From Zavarzinia marina (lineage in GTDB: Bacteria; Pseudomonadota; Alphaproteobacteria; Zavarziniales; Zavarziniaceae), in assembly GCF_021568905.1 (NCBI RefSeq), contig NZ_JAKGSB010000001.1, positions 186,001 through 250,000 of the forward strand: a DNA stretch of 64,000 nt, read 5' to 3'. The notes below the pieces were generated by a model. That model was not told the origin of the DNA and did no database searches. It saw only the letters and a list, made by a program, of their open reading frames with translations. The position numbers were made by a program, and so were the translations under genes. Below are positions 44,677 through 53,403 of this stretch, piece after piece (the first letter of the stretch is position 1; each line of letters begins with the position of its first letter).

Positions 44677-45234
44677 ATGACGGTGATCGCACGCGCGGAT
44701 CGCGGGTTCTTCGGCTTCGCCATCGTGGCGATGGTCGCCGTCGTCGTGGCCTCGAACATCCTGGTTCAATATCCGTTCGAGCCCTTCGGCCTCGCGGATT
44801 GGCTGACCTGGGGTGCCTTCACCTATCCGCTGGCCTTCTTCGTCACCGATCTGACCAACCGCCAGATCGGCGCCGGGGCCGCGCGCCGCGTGGTCTATGC
44901 CGGCTTCCTGGTCGCGGTGCTGCTCTCGGCCCTGCTGTCCGAGCCGCGCATCGCCGCCGCCTCGGGCCTCGCCTTCCTGGTCGGCCAGCTGCTCGACGTC
45001 ACGATCTTCAACAGCCTGCGCCGTCAGGTCTGGTGGCGGGCGCCGCTGGTCTCCTCCGCGCTCGCCTCGATCGTCGACACGGTGATCTTCTTCACCGCCG
45101 CCTTCGCCTTCTCGGGCCTGCCCTGGATCGGCTGGGCCGCCGGCGATCTGGCCGTGAAGTTCATCTTCACCGTCGGCCTGCTCGCCCCCTTCCGCCTCTT
45201 CATCGCCTTCACCCGCCGCCCGCAGGCGGCGTAA
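44677..45234 (+). CDS. yhhQ: Queuosine precursor transporter (VUT family)
   Basis: A 185-residue protein with about six membrane segments. TWGAFTYPLAFFVTDLTNRQIGA is the hallmark of the YhhQ/QPTR family, which imports 7-cyano- or 7-aminomethyl-7-deazaguanine for tRNA queuosine. DVTIFNSLRRQVWWRAPL further supports it. No other que gene is visible nearby. It follows rpmB by 19 bp. Confidence 0.88.
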   Translation: MTVIARADRGFFGFAIVAMVAVVVASNILVQYPFEPFGLADWLTWGAFTYPLAFFVTDLTNRQIGAGAARRVVYAGFLVAVLLSALLSEPRIAAASGLAFLVGQLLDVTIFNSLRRQVWWRAPLVSSALASIVDTVIFFTAAFAFSGLPWIGWAAGDLAVKFIFTVGLLAPFRLFIAFTRRPQAA

Positions 45235-45244
45235 GGTCAAAAGG

Positions 45245-45326
45245 CGTCGTCCCGGCGAACACCGGGATCTTCCCCAGGCAAATGCACCTTTCTCGTCGCG
45301 AGATCCCGGCCGGCGCCGGGATGACG
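45245..45326. repeat. Second complete CGTCATCCCGGC paired palindrome, reverse orientation
   Basis: Two arms, 45245-45269 and 45302-45326, face each other as in the element at 3682-3761, with a 32-bp spacer. Read on the minus strand, the spacer starts TCGCGACGAGAA, nearly the same as TCGTGACGAGAA in the first copy, so the element has a direction and this copy is inverted. The arms have diverged (the left carries GAACA). It lies between yhhQ and the adenine deaminase gene. Confidence 0.75.
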
Positions 45327-45420
45327 TGATTGGGGGCGCCGGGTACGCGTGTCGCGTTCAAATCCGCCGAAAAGCGATTACATTGATGATCGGGTTCTGT
45401 TTTCGGAAGGCGGCGGCGTC

Positions 45421-47133
45421 ATGGCGAAATACGACACGAGTTTCCTCGAACGTCTGATCGACCAGGCTCTCGGCCGGGTCGAGGCGGACGTGGTCATCCG
45501 CAACACCCGCTTCCTGAACGTCTTCACCGCCGAAATCGCCGAGGGCGACATCGCCATCTGCGGCGACCGCATCGTCGGCACCTATGAAGGCTATCGCGGC
45601 AAGGTGGAGATCGACGGCAAGGGCCTGACCTGTGTCCCGGGCTTCATCGATACCCATGTCCATGTCGAGTCCTGCCTGATTTCGCCCGGCGAATTCGACC
45701 GCTGCGTCCTGCCGCGCGGCACCACGACGGCGATCTGCGACCCCCACGAGATCTGCAACGTCATGGGCACCCGCGGGCTCGACTATTTCCTCGAGGCGGC
45801 GGCGGGCACCGTGCTCGACCTCAAGGTCCAGCTTTCGTCCTGCGTGCCGGCGACCCATCTGGAGACGGCGGGGGCGGAACTGACCGCCGACGATCTGGTC
45901 CGATACAAGGGCCACAAGCATTCGATCGGCCTTGCCGAATTCATGAATGTGCCCGGCGTCCTCTATAAGGATCCGGACGTGCTGGCCAAGCTCGCGGCTT
46001 TCGAGGGCTGTCATATCGACGGTCATTCGCCCATGCTGTCGGGCCGCGACCTCAACGCCTATCTCTCCTGCGGCATCCGCAATTGCCACGAGACGACGTC
46101 CCTGCCGGAAGCGCGGGAAAAACTGCGGAAGGGCATGCAGGTGCTGATCCGCGAAGGCACGGTGTGCAAGGACGTGGAGACCCTGGCGCCCCTGATCACG
46201 GCGGATACCTCGTCCTTCGTCGCCTTCTGCACCGACGACCGCAACCCCCTCGACATTCACGAGGAAGGCCATATCGACTTCCTGATCCGCACCGCCATCC
46301 GGCGCGGCGTGCCGGTGGCTCACGCCTATCGTGCCGCCTCCTGGTCCGCCGCGCAGGGCTTCGGCTTACGCGATCGGGGCGTGATCGCGCCGGGCCGCCG
46401 GGCCGATATCGTGCTCCTGAACGATCTGGCGAGTTGCGACGTGAATGGTGTCATTTCCGCCGGGCGCGTCGTGACGCCGGATCTGTTCGCGTCGCGGGTG
46501 CTGCCGTCGCCGATCGGTCTCGATTCGATGAAGCTAGATCCCGTGACGGCGGAGGATTTCGTGGTCCGGGCCTCGTCTCCCAGCGGTCCCGTGATCGGGG
46601 TCGAGGCGGGATCGGTCGTCACCAATCATCTGACCATGACGCTGCCGTACCGCGACGGCATCCGCCTGCCGGACCCCGCGAACGACGTGCTGAAGGTCTG
46701 CGTCGTCGCCCGTCACGGCAAGAACCGCAACATCGGGCGGGGCTTCGTGAAGGGGTTCGGCCTGACGCGCGGCGCGCTCGCCTCTTCGGTCGGGCACGAC
46801 AGCCACAATGTTTGCGTGGTGGGTCAGGACGACGCCGACATGGCGGTGGCTGTCAATCGTCTGCGCGAGATTGGCGGCGGCTTCGTCGCCGTGGTGAACG
46901 GTCGGGTGGCGGGCGAACTGGCCCTGCCCATGGCCGGGCTGATTTCGGTGAAGCCGTTCGAAGGCGTGCGCACCGATCTGCTGGCGCTCCGTCAGGTCAT
47001 CCGCGATCTCGGCTGCCCGCTGCCGGAACCCTTCCTGCAACTGGCCTTCCTGCCGCTGCCGGTGATCCCGCACCTGAAGATCACCGACAAGGGCGTGGTC
47101 GACGTCGACCGTTTCGAGCTCATCGCCGCCTGA
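45421..47133 (+). CDS. ade: Adenine deaminase
   Basis: A 570-residue amidohydrolase that converts adenine to hypoxanthine and ammonia. The metal site HVHVES is near residue 79, PHEICNVMGTRGLDYF near 112, and ICDPHE precedes the catalytic region; SVGHDSHNVCVVGQDDADM near 458-476 is typical of bacterial Ade. The ATG at 45421 (MAKYDTSF) matches the family start. It converges with the guanine deaminase gene, sharing 14 bp. With the BMP importer it forms a purine salvage unit. Confidence 0.93.
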   Translation: MAKYDTSFLERLIDQALGRVEADVVIRNTRFLNVFTAEIAEGDIAICGDRIVGTYEGYRGKVEIDGKGLTCVPGFIDTHVHVESCLISPGEFDRCVLPRGTTTAICDPHEICNVMGTRGLDYFLEAAAGTVLDLKVQLSSCVPATHLETAGAELTADDLVRYKGHKHSIGLAEFMNVPGVLYKDPDVLAKLAAFEGCHIDGHSPMLSGRDLNAYLSCGIRNCHETTSLPEAREKLRKGMQVLIREGTVCKDVETLAPLITADTSSFVAFCTDDRNPLDIHEEGHIDFLIRTAIRRGVPVAHAYRAASWSAAQGFGLRDRGVIAPGRRADIVLLNDLASCDVNGVISAGRVVTPDLFASRVLPSPIGLDSMKLDPVTAEDFVVRASSPSGPVIGVEAGSVVTNHLTMTLPYRDGIRLPDPANDVLKVCVVARHGKNRNIGRGFVKGFGLTRGALASSVGHDSHNVCVVGQDDADMAVAVNRLREIGGGFVAVVNGRVAGELALPMAGLISVKPFEGVRTDLLALRQVIRDLGCPLPEPFLQLAFLPLPVIPHLKITDKGVVDVDRFELIAA

Positions 47134-48421
47134 CGGCGCGCGCCCCCGCGACATAGGTGGCGGCTACGGAACGGTCGTCGCCCATGATCATCTGGACGAA
47201 GAGCTCCTGTTCGAGATCGCCGTCGACGGCCGTCATGCGATGGGCCATGGCGGGGGTGGCGCCGGCGTCCAGCACGACGACATCCGCATCCGAGCCGACG
47301 TCGAGCGTGCCGATGCGGTCGCCCAGACCCAGCACTTCCGCATTGCCCCGGGTCATCATGTGGAAGGCGTCGAGCGGGCGGAGCGTCTGGCGGCGCAGCT
47401 GCAGGACCTTGTAGGCTTCGCCCGCCGTCGCCAGCATGGAATAGGACGTGCCGCCGCCGACGTCGGTGGCGAGCCCGATCCGGACACCGCCGGCCGCCAG
47501 CCGGTCGCGGTCGAACAGGCCGGAGCCGAGGAAGGTGTTGGAGGTCGGGCAGAAGATGGCGGCCGAACCGCTGTCGGCCAGCATGGCCACTTCGCTGTCG
47601 TCCAGATGGATCGAATGGCCGAAGAGGGAGCGGGGCCCCATCAGGCCGAAGCGGCGGTAGACGTCGGCGTAATTGGCGGCCCAGGGATAGATTTCGCGGA
47701 CGAATGCGATCTCGCGGTCGTTCTCCGACAGATGGGTCTGGAGATAGACGTCGGGGTGTTCGCGCAGCAGCGTCGCGCAGGCTTCGAGCTGCTCGTCGGT
47801 CGAGGTGATGGCGAAGCGCGGCGTTACCACATAATGCTGGCGGCCCCGGCCGTGCCAGCGCCCGATCAGCCCCTTCACCTCCTCGTAGGAGGATTGCGCG
47901 GTGTCGCGCAGGAAATCCGGGGCGTTGCGGTCCATCATCGACTTGCCGGCGATCATGCGGGTGTCGCGCGCCGCGCTTTCGGCGAAGAATTCGTCGGTCG
48001 CGCCGGCATGGACGGTGCCGTAGACGACGGCGGTCGTGGTGCCGTTCGCCAGCAGTTCGTCCAGGAAGAATGCGGCCATGGCTCGCGCGATCGCCGGATC
48101 GGCGAGACGCGATTCCTCCGGAAACGTATAGCGTTCCAGCCAATCCATGAGTTGGGTGCCGAAGGCGGCGATGACCCGGCTCTGCGGGAAATGGATATGG
48201 AGATCGATGAAGCCGGGCAAGATCAGCCGGCCCGAATGATCGTCGATCGGCATGTCGCCGAGGGTGGGCAGAATACCGGATGCTGGCCCACGGGCGGTGA
48301 TCCGGCCGCCGTCCATGACCAGGATGCCGTCCTCGATATAACGCAAGGCGCTCGCGCCGGCTTTTGCCGGATCGTCGGTGAAATCGAGCAGGCGGCCGCG
48401 AAGGGCGCGGGGAGAGGACAT
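47120..48421 (-). CDS. guaD: Guanine deaminase
   Basis: A 433-residue amidohydrolase converting guanine to xanthine. It has the zinc site DLHIHFPQSRVIAAFG (residues 70-86), the GWLERYTFPEE-like DWLERYTFPEESR motif that marks guanine deaminases, YVVTPRFAITSTDEQL and HLSENDREI with further ligands, and CPTSNTFLGSGLFD. It is the last gene after the ABC importer on this strand, 123 bp after the binding protein. Its 3' end overlaps adenine deaminase by 14 bp. Confidence 0.94.
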   Translation of the reverse strand: MSSPRALRGRLLDFTDDPAKAGASALRYIEDGILVMDGGRITARGPASGILPTLGDMPIDDHSGRLILPGFIDLHIHFPQSRVIAAFGTQLMDWLERYTFPEESRLADPAIARAMAAFFLDELLANGTTTAVVYGTVHAGATDEFFAESAARDTRMIAGKSMMDRNAPDFLRDTAQSSYEEVKGLIGRWHGRGRQHYVVTPRFAITSTDEQLEACATLLREHPDVYLQTHLSENDREIAFVREIYPWAANYADVYRRFGLMGPRSLFGHSIHLDDSEVAMLADSGSAAIFCPTSNTFLGSGLFDRDRLAAGGVRIGLATDVGGGTSYSMLATAGEAYKVLQLRRQTLRPLDAFHMMTRGNAEVLGLGDRIGTLDVGSDADVVVLDAGATPAMAHRMTAVDGDLEQELFVQMIMGDDRSVAATYVAGARAVRRR

Positions 48422-48445
48422 CGAAAATCCTTTCGGCCGTGCGTC

Positions 48446-48536
48446 CCCCTCACCCCAACCCCTCTCCCCGAGTGGGGCGAGGGGCCTTGCGCGCTCTCCC
48501 TCGCCCTGCTTGCGGGGAGAGGGCCGGGGTGAGGGG
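48446..48536. repeat. Intergenic palindromic element, CCCTCACCCC type
   Basis: Outer arms 48446-48469 and 48514-48536 match with few mismatches (CCCCTCACCCC...CTCTCCCC versus GGGGAGAGGG..GGGGTGAGGGG). Inner GGGCGAGGG and CCCTCGCCC form a second stem. This type of sequence is dispersed in many proteobacterial genomes. It lies between the BMP protein gene and guaD and could fold in RNA, lowering read-through. Confidence 0.8.
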
Positions 48537-48544
48537 CTTTCGCC

Positions 48545-49630
48545 TTAAGCCGAGACGCCCTCGACGTACCAGTCCATGCCGAGGAGGTCGCCGTCCGCCA
48601 GGGCGGACCCTTCGGCGACCTTCACTTCGCCCTTCTGGTCCTTGATCGGGCCCGCGAAGGGATGGAGGCTGCCGTCGATGATGCCGGCCTTGATCGCTTC
48701 GCATTCCGCCGCCAGGGTCTCGGACACGGCGTCGCTATAGGGCGCCAGCGACAGAAAGCCTTCCTTCAGGCCGTGCCATGTGTTGGCGGTGGCCCAGGTG
48801 CCGTCCAGCACCGCCTGGGCGCGTTCGATGTAATAGGGGCCCCATTCGTCGACGATGGCGGTGACCTGGGCGGTCGGGGCGAAGGCCTTCATGTCGGAGG
48901 CCTGGCCGACGCCCAGGATGCCGCGCTGCTCGGCGATCTGGAGGGGGGCCGGGCTGTCGGTGTGCTGGGTCATGAAGTCGACGCCCTGGTCGATCAGGGC
49001 CTTGGCGGCATCGCCTTCCTTGCCCGGGTCGTACCAGGAGTTGATCCAGACCACCTTCACCTCGGCCTCGGGATTCACCTTGCGGGCGGCGATGGCGGTC
49101 GCGTTGATGCCGCGCACCACTTCGGGGATCGGCACCGAGGCGATATAGCCGATCTTGCCGGTCTTCGACAGCGAGCCGGCCAGATGGCCGACAACGGCGC
49201 GGCCCTCGTAGAAGCGGGACGAATAGACCGAGACGTTGGGCGCGGTCTTGAAGCCGGTGGCGTGCTCGAAATAGGTGTTCTTGAACGTCTTCGCCACCTT
49301 CAGCGTCGGCTCCATGTAACCGAAGGAGGTGGTGAAGATCAGCTTGTTGCCGTCGGCGGCGAGCTTGCGGATCACGCGCTCGGCGTCCGGGCCCTCGGCG
49401 ACATTCTCGACATAGGTGGTCTTCACCATGTCGCCGAATTTCGCCTCGACCGCCTTGCGGCCGAGATCATGGCCGTGGGTCCAGCCGAAATCGCCGATCG
49501 GGCCGACATAGACGAAGCCGATCTTGAGCGGGTCCGCCGCGCTCGCCTTGTGGAAGGGACCGGCGGCGAGCGTCAGGCCGGCGGCGGCGCTGCCGGCGAG
49601 GAAGGTGCGGCGGTCGATGCGTCTGATCAT
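48545..49630 (-). CDS. BMP-family nucleoside-binding lipoprotein-like periplasmic protein
   Basis: A 361-residue substrate-binding protein of the Bmp/PnrA family. It has a Tat signal (DRRTFLAGSAAAGLTLAAG) rather than a lipobox, then KIGFVYVGPIGDFGWTHGHD, FTTSFGYMEP, SSRFYEGRAVVGHLAG and GVDFMTQHTDSPAPL. PnrA-type members bind purine nucleosides; here the next gene is guanine deaminase, which supports a purine ligand. Export by Tat implies folding in the cytoplasm first. It lies 47 bp after the second permease. Confidence 0.88.
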   Translation of the reverse strand: MIRRIDRRTFLAGSAAAGLTLAAGPFHKASAADPLKIGFVYVGPIGDFGWTHGHDLGRKAVEAKFGDMVKTTYVENVAEGPDAERVIRKLAADGNKLIFTTSFGYMEPTLKVAKTFKNTYFEHATGFKTAPNVSVYSSRFYEGRAVVGHLAGSLSKTGKIGYIASVPIPEVVRGINATAIAARKVNPEAEVKVVWINSWYDPGKEGDAAKALIDQGVDFMTQHTDSPAPLQIAEQRGILGVGQASDMKAFAPTAQVTAIVDEWGPYYIERAQAVLDGTWATANTWHGLKEGFLSLAPYSDAVSETLAAECEAIKAGIIDGSLHPFAGPIKDQKGEVKVAEGSALADGDLLGMDWYVEGVSA

Positions 49631-49677
49631 CTTGGGCTCCGAAGGTGGTTCAGAAGGGGAACGGGTGGAGGAACGGA

Positions 49678-50607
49678 TCAACTCGCCGGGCGGAACGGCT
49701 TGCCGAGGCAGGCCGGGGCATCGAGGCGCCCGCGCCAGGGGCCGGCCGAGATCACGGTGAGCACGATGATGGTGGCGAGATAGGGCAGCATGTTCATCAC
49801 CTGCGCCGGGATGCCGATGTCGCCGCCACCCTGGAGATAGAGCTGGAGGATGGTGACCCCGCCGAAGATATAGGCGCCGCCCAGAACGCGCCACGGCCGC
49901 CACGAGGCGAAGGCGACGAGGGCCAGGGCGATCCAGCCGCGGCCTGCCGTCATCCCCTCCACCCACATGGGCGTGTAGGAGAGGGAGAGATAGGCCCCGG
50001 CGAGGCCGGCGGTGAGGCCGCCGAAGAGCACGGCGAAATAGCGCACGCGAATGACGTCATAGCCGATCGAATGGGCCGAGAGGTCGCTTTCGCCGACGGC
50101 GCGCAGGATGAGCCCGGCACGGGTCTTCTTCAGGAACCAGGCGACGGCGACGGTGATCGCGACCGAAAGATAGACCAGGATGTCGTGGCCGAAGATCAGC
50201 GGCCCGATCACCGGCAGGTCGGACAGGCCGGGGATCGACAGCGAGGCCAGCTTGTCGACCGGGGTGCCGATATAGTCGGCGCCGATCAGCGACGACAGGC
50301 CGATGCCGAAGATGGTGAGGGCAAGACCGGTCGCGACCTGATTGGCCATCAGGGTGAGGGTGAGGACGCCGAAGGCCAGCGCCATCACCATGCCGCCGAT
50401 CATGGCGGCCAGAATGCCGAGCGCGGGCGAACCGGTGCCGACCGTGGTGGCGAAGGCGATGACCGCGCCGACCAGCATCATGCCCTCGACGCCGAGGTTG
50501 AGGACGCCCGCCTTCTCCGAGACGAGTTCGCCGATGGCGGCAAGCAGCAGCGGCGTCGCGGCGGCGATCACCGTCAGCAGCATGGCGAGTATCGTGTCGA
50601 GGCCCAT
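49678..50607 (-). CDS. ABC importer permease, nucleoside type (NupQ-like)
   Basis: A 309-residue permease with eight to ten membrane segments of the BMP-associated BPD_transp_2 family. It starts GLDTILAMLLTVIAAATPLLLAAIGE, has SEKAGVLNLGVEGMMLVGA (the conserved N-L-G-V-E-G loop of this family) and GRGWIALALVAFASWRP near 245. It forms a heterodimer with the upstream permease, 3 bp apart. Its partner ATPase lies first in the operon. Confidence 0.9.
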   Translation of the reverse strand: MGLDTILAMLLTVIAAATPLLLAAIGELVSEKAGVLNLGVEGMMLVGAVIAFATTVGTGSPALGILAAMIGGMVMALAFGVLTLTLMANQVATGLALTIFGIGLSSLIGADYIGTPVDKLASLSIPGLSDLPVIGPLIFGHDILVYLSVAITVAVAWFLKKTRAGLILRAVGESDLSAHSIGYDVIRVRYFAVLFGGLTAGLAGAYLSLSYTPMWVEGMTAGRGWIALALVAFASWRPWRVLGGAYIFGGVTILQLYLQGGGDIGIPAQVMNMLPYLATIIVLTVISAGPWRGRLDAPACLGKPFRPAS

Positions 50608-50610
50608 GGC

Positions 50611-51687
50611 TCAGATCCCTTCGACCGCCGGCTTCACCACCCGGACCCGGTAGCGTACCAGGAAATCGGAGGCGAGCAGGAAGAACAGCAGCATGCCCTG
50701 GAAGACGCCGGTCACGGCCTGGGGCAGACCCAGGTTGATCTGGGCATTCTCCCCGCCCATGTAGGACAGCGCCATCAGCATGCCGGAGCCGATGATGCCG
50801 AGGGGATGCAGGCGCCCGAGGAAGGCGACGATGATCGCGGTGAAGCCGTAACCGGGCGAGATGTTGGGCACGAGCTGGCCGATCGGGCCCGAAACCTCGA
50901 AGGTCCCGGCAAGACCGGCCAGCGCGCCGGTCAGCATCAGGCAGAACCAGGTCAGCCGGGTCCGGTCGAAACCGGCATAGCGCGCCGCCGCCGGCGCGGA
51001 GCCGAGGGTGCGGATCTGGAAACCGATGATGGAACGCGACAGCAGCACCCAGCCGGCGACGGCGATCGCCAGGGCGACGACGAAGCCGAGGTGCAGGCGC
51101 GTCTCCTCCCAGATGATGGGCAGGGTGGCGCTGTCGGTGAACATGCGCGACTGCGGGAAATTGTAACCCTGTGGATCCTTCAGGGGCCCGAACACGAGGA
51201 CGGAGAGGAACAGCGTGGCGACATAGGTCAGCATCAGGCTGGTCAGGATCTCGTTCACGTTGAAGCGGGTCTTCAGGAAGGCGGGAATGGCGGCATAGAG
51301 GGCGCCGCCCGCAAGCCCCGCCAGCGCCATCAGGGGCAGGATGTAGATACCCGCCTCGTCCCAGAAGGCGAGCGCCACGGCACCGCCGCAGACGGCGCCG
51401 ACCGTGAGCTGCCCCTCTGCCCCGATGTTCCAGATGTTGGCGCGATAGCCGAGCGCGAGGCCGATCGCGATCATGATCAGGGGAGCGGCCTTCACGCAGA
51501 GTTCGGAGAAGCCGTATTTGGTCTCGAACGGCGAGAGGAAGAAGACATAGAGCGACTCGACAGGGTCCGAGCCGAGGATCATGAACACGAAGAAGCCCGC
51601 CACCACCGTCGCGGCGACGGCGATGAAGGGCGTGAGATAGAGCATCCGCGTCGAGATCTGGCGCCGGGCTTCGATCTTCAGGGCCAT
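50611..51687 (-). CDS. ABC importer permease, nucleoside type (NupP-like)
   Basis: A 358-residue permease. GLALGYRANIWNIGAEGQLTVGA contains the N-I-G-A-E-G loop paralogous to N-L-G-V-E-G in the other permease; FNVNEILTSLMLTYVA and GYGFTAIIVAFLGRLHPLG are typical of NupP. The start MALKIE at 51687 comes one base after the stop of the ATPase gene (TGACATG). With its partner it makes the membrane channel. Confidence 0.9.
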   Translation of the reverse strand: MALKIEARRQISTRMLYLTPFIAVAATVVAGFFVFMILGSDPVESLYVFFLSPFETKYGFSELCVKAAPLIMIAIGLALGYRANIWNIGAEGQLTVGAVCGGAVALAFWDEAGIYILPLMALAGLAGGALYAAIPAFLKTRFNVNEILTSLMLTYVATLFLSVLVFGPLKDPQGYNFPQSRMFTDSATLPIIWEETRLHLGFVVALAIAVAGWVLLSRSIIGFQIRTLGSAPAAARYAGFDRTRLTWFCLMLTGALAGLAGTFEVSGPIGQLVPNISPGYGFTAIIVAFLGRLHPLGIIGSGMLMALSYMGGENAQINLGLPQAVTGVFQGMLLFFLLASDFLVRYRVRVVKPAVEGI

Positions 51688-51688
51688 G

Positions 51689-53257
51689 TCAGGCGGCTCC
51701 CTTCGCGTGGGCATCTTCGGGGCTGCCGTGGATGCCGCCCATCAGGAGACCGATTTCCTCGACCGAGACGGTCGCGGCGGGCATGGCGTCCGACAGCGCG
51801 CCCGCGTTGATCACCGCGATCCGGTCCGAGAGGGTGAGCAATTCGTCGAGATCCTGGGAAATGACGAGGATGGCGCTGCCGGTCGCCGCCAGATCGACCA
51901 GGGCCTGCTGGATCGTGGCGGCGGCGGCGGCGTCGACGCCCCAGGTCGGCTGTGCGACGACCAGGATCTCCGGCTTCTGCAGGATCTCGCGCCCGACGAT
52001 GAATTTCTGCAGATTGCCGCCCGAAAGACTGCCGGCGGCGGTTTCGGTGCCGGGGGTGCGGACGTCGAAGCGCTTGATCACCTCGGCCGCGAAATTGCGC
52101 GACTTGCCCTTGTCGAGGAAACCCGCCTTCAGAAAGCCCATGCGCTTGTGGGCGGACAGCATGGCATTGTCGGTCAGGGACATGTCGGGCACGGCACCAT
52201 GGCCGTTCCGCTCCTCCGGCACGGTGCAGAGGCCGAGCTTGCGCCGTGCGGCGGGGCCGCTGCGGCCCACGGCCTTGCCGTCGATGGTCACCGTGTCCGC
52301 GCTCGCGGCCTTGCGCTCGCCGGCGATGGCGGCCAGCAGGTCGCCCTGGCCGTTGCCGGCGACGCCGGCGATGCCCAGGATCTCGCCGCCGCGGAGCGCC
52401 AGATGGATGTTCTTCAGGGGCACGCCATGGGCCATTTCCGGGGCCATGTTCAGACCCTTCAGGGTCAGGCGCACGGGGCCCGTGTCCTTCCCCGCCTCCC
52501 GCCTGGCGACGCTGCGGAATTCGGCCCCGATCATGAGCTGGGCCATGCTGCGCGCCGTCTCCGCCTTCGGATCGCAGGCGGCCACCACCTTGCCGCCGCG
52601 CAGGATGGTGGCGGCGTCGCACAGCTCCTTGATCTCGTTCAGCTTGTGGCTGATGTAGAGGATCGAGCAGCCCTCGGCCTTCAGCTTGCGCAGGGTCTCG
52701 AACAGCTTGCCCACTTCCTGGGGCGTCAGCACCGAGGTCGGCTCGTCCATCACCAGAAGGCGGGGGGATTGCAGCAGGCAGCGCACGATCTCGATGCGCT
52801 GGCGCTCGCCCACCGACAATGTGTGGACTTCGCGGGCCGGGTCGAGCGGCAGGCCGTAGGATTCGGAGACGTCGCGGATGCGCTTGGCCAGCGCCGTCCG
52901 GTCCTTGCCCGGGTCGTCCATGCCCAGCGCCACGTTCTCCAGCACCGTCATCGCCTCGAACAGCGAGAAATGCTGGAACACCATGCCGATGCCCAGCGCC
53001 CTTGCGGTATGGGGATTGGGGATGTCGACCTCGCGCCCGTCCCAGACGATCTCGCCCGCGTCGGGTTTCAGGATGCCGTAGATCTGCTTGACCAGCGTGC
53101 TCTTGCCGGCGCCGTTTTCGCCGAGAAGGGCATGGATCTCGCCGGGGGCGACCTCGAAGCCGACGTCGCTGTTGGCGATGACGCCTGGAAAGGCCTTGGT
53201 GATCCCGCGCAATTCCAGGCGCGGGTGCTCCTTCACGACGTCGTGTCCAGGCTCCAT
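51689..53257 (-). CDS. ABC importer ATPase with two nucleotide-binding domains (NupO-like)
   Basis: A 522-residue double ATPase. The first domain has Walker A GENGAGKST, signature LSVGERQRIEI and Walker B LLVMDEPTS. The second has GVAGNGQGDL as altered Walker A, signature LSGGNLQKFIV and a Walker B VVAQPTWG in place of the usual DEP. One normal and one degenerate site is the rule in the sugar/nucleoside group. The start MEPGHD at 53257 follows GGGGGGTGG. It leads the five-gene operon ending at guaD. Confidence 0.92.
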   Translation of the reverse strand: MEPGHDVVKEHPRLELRGITKAFPGVIANSDVGFEVAPGEIHALLGENGAGKSTLVKQIYGILKPDAGEIVWDGREVDIPNPHTARALGIGMVFQHFSLFEAMTVLENVALGMDDPGKDRTALAKRIRDVSESYGLPLDPAREVHTLSVGERQRIEIVRCLLQSPRLLVMDEPTSVLTPQEVGKLFETLRKLKAEGCSILYISHKLNEIKELCDAATILRGGKVVAACDPKAETARSMAQLMIGAEFRSVARREAGKDTGPVRLTLKGLNMAPEMAHGVPLKNIHLALRGGEILGIAGVAGNGQGDLLAAIAGERKAASADTVTIDGKAVGRSGPAARRKLGLCTVPEERNGHGAVPDMSLTDNAMLSAHKRMGFLKAGFLDKGKSRNFAAEVIKRFDVRTPGTETAAGSLSGGNLQKFIVGREILQKPEILVVAQPTWGVDAAAAATIQQALVDLAATGSAILVISQDLDELLTLSDRIAVINAGALSDAMPAATVSVEEIGLLMGGIHGSPEDAHAKGAA

Positions 53258-53403
53258 GCCAACCACCCCCCTGACGTCTCCTAAAGGCGACCCCTGTCTC
53301 AGCAGTGCAACATATCGCAACGCACCATGGCAACCGCCGCGCGGCGCAATAATGTTTTTCGGCTTTTCGGGGCAATCAACGAAGTTGATCCGGAAAAAAC
53401 CGA

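Noticed and set aside
44133-44759. Minus-strand frames opposite rpmB
   Set aside because: rpmB is unmistakable on the plus strand with a promoter in front; the opposing frames are shadows.
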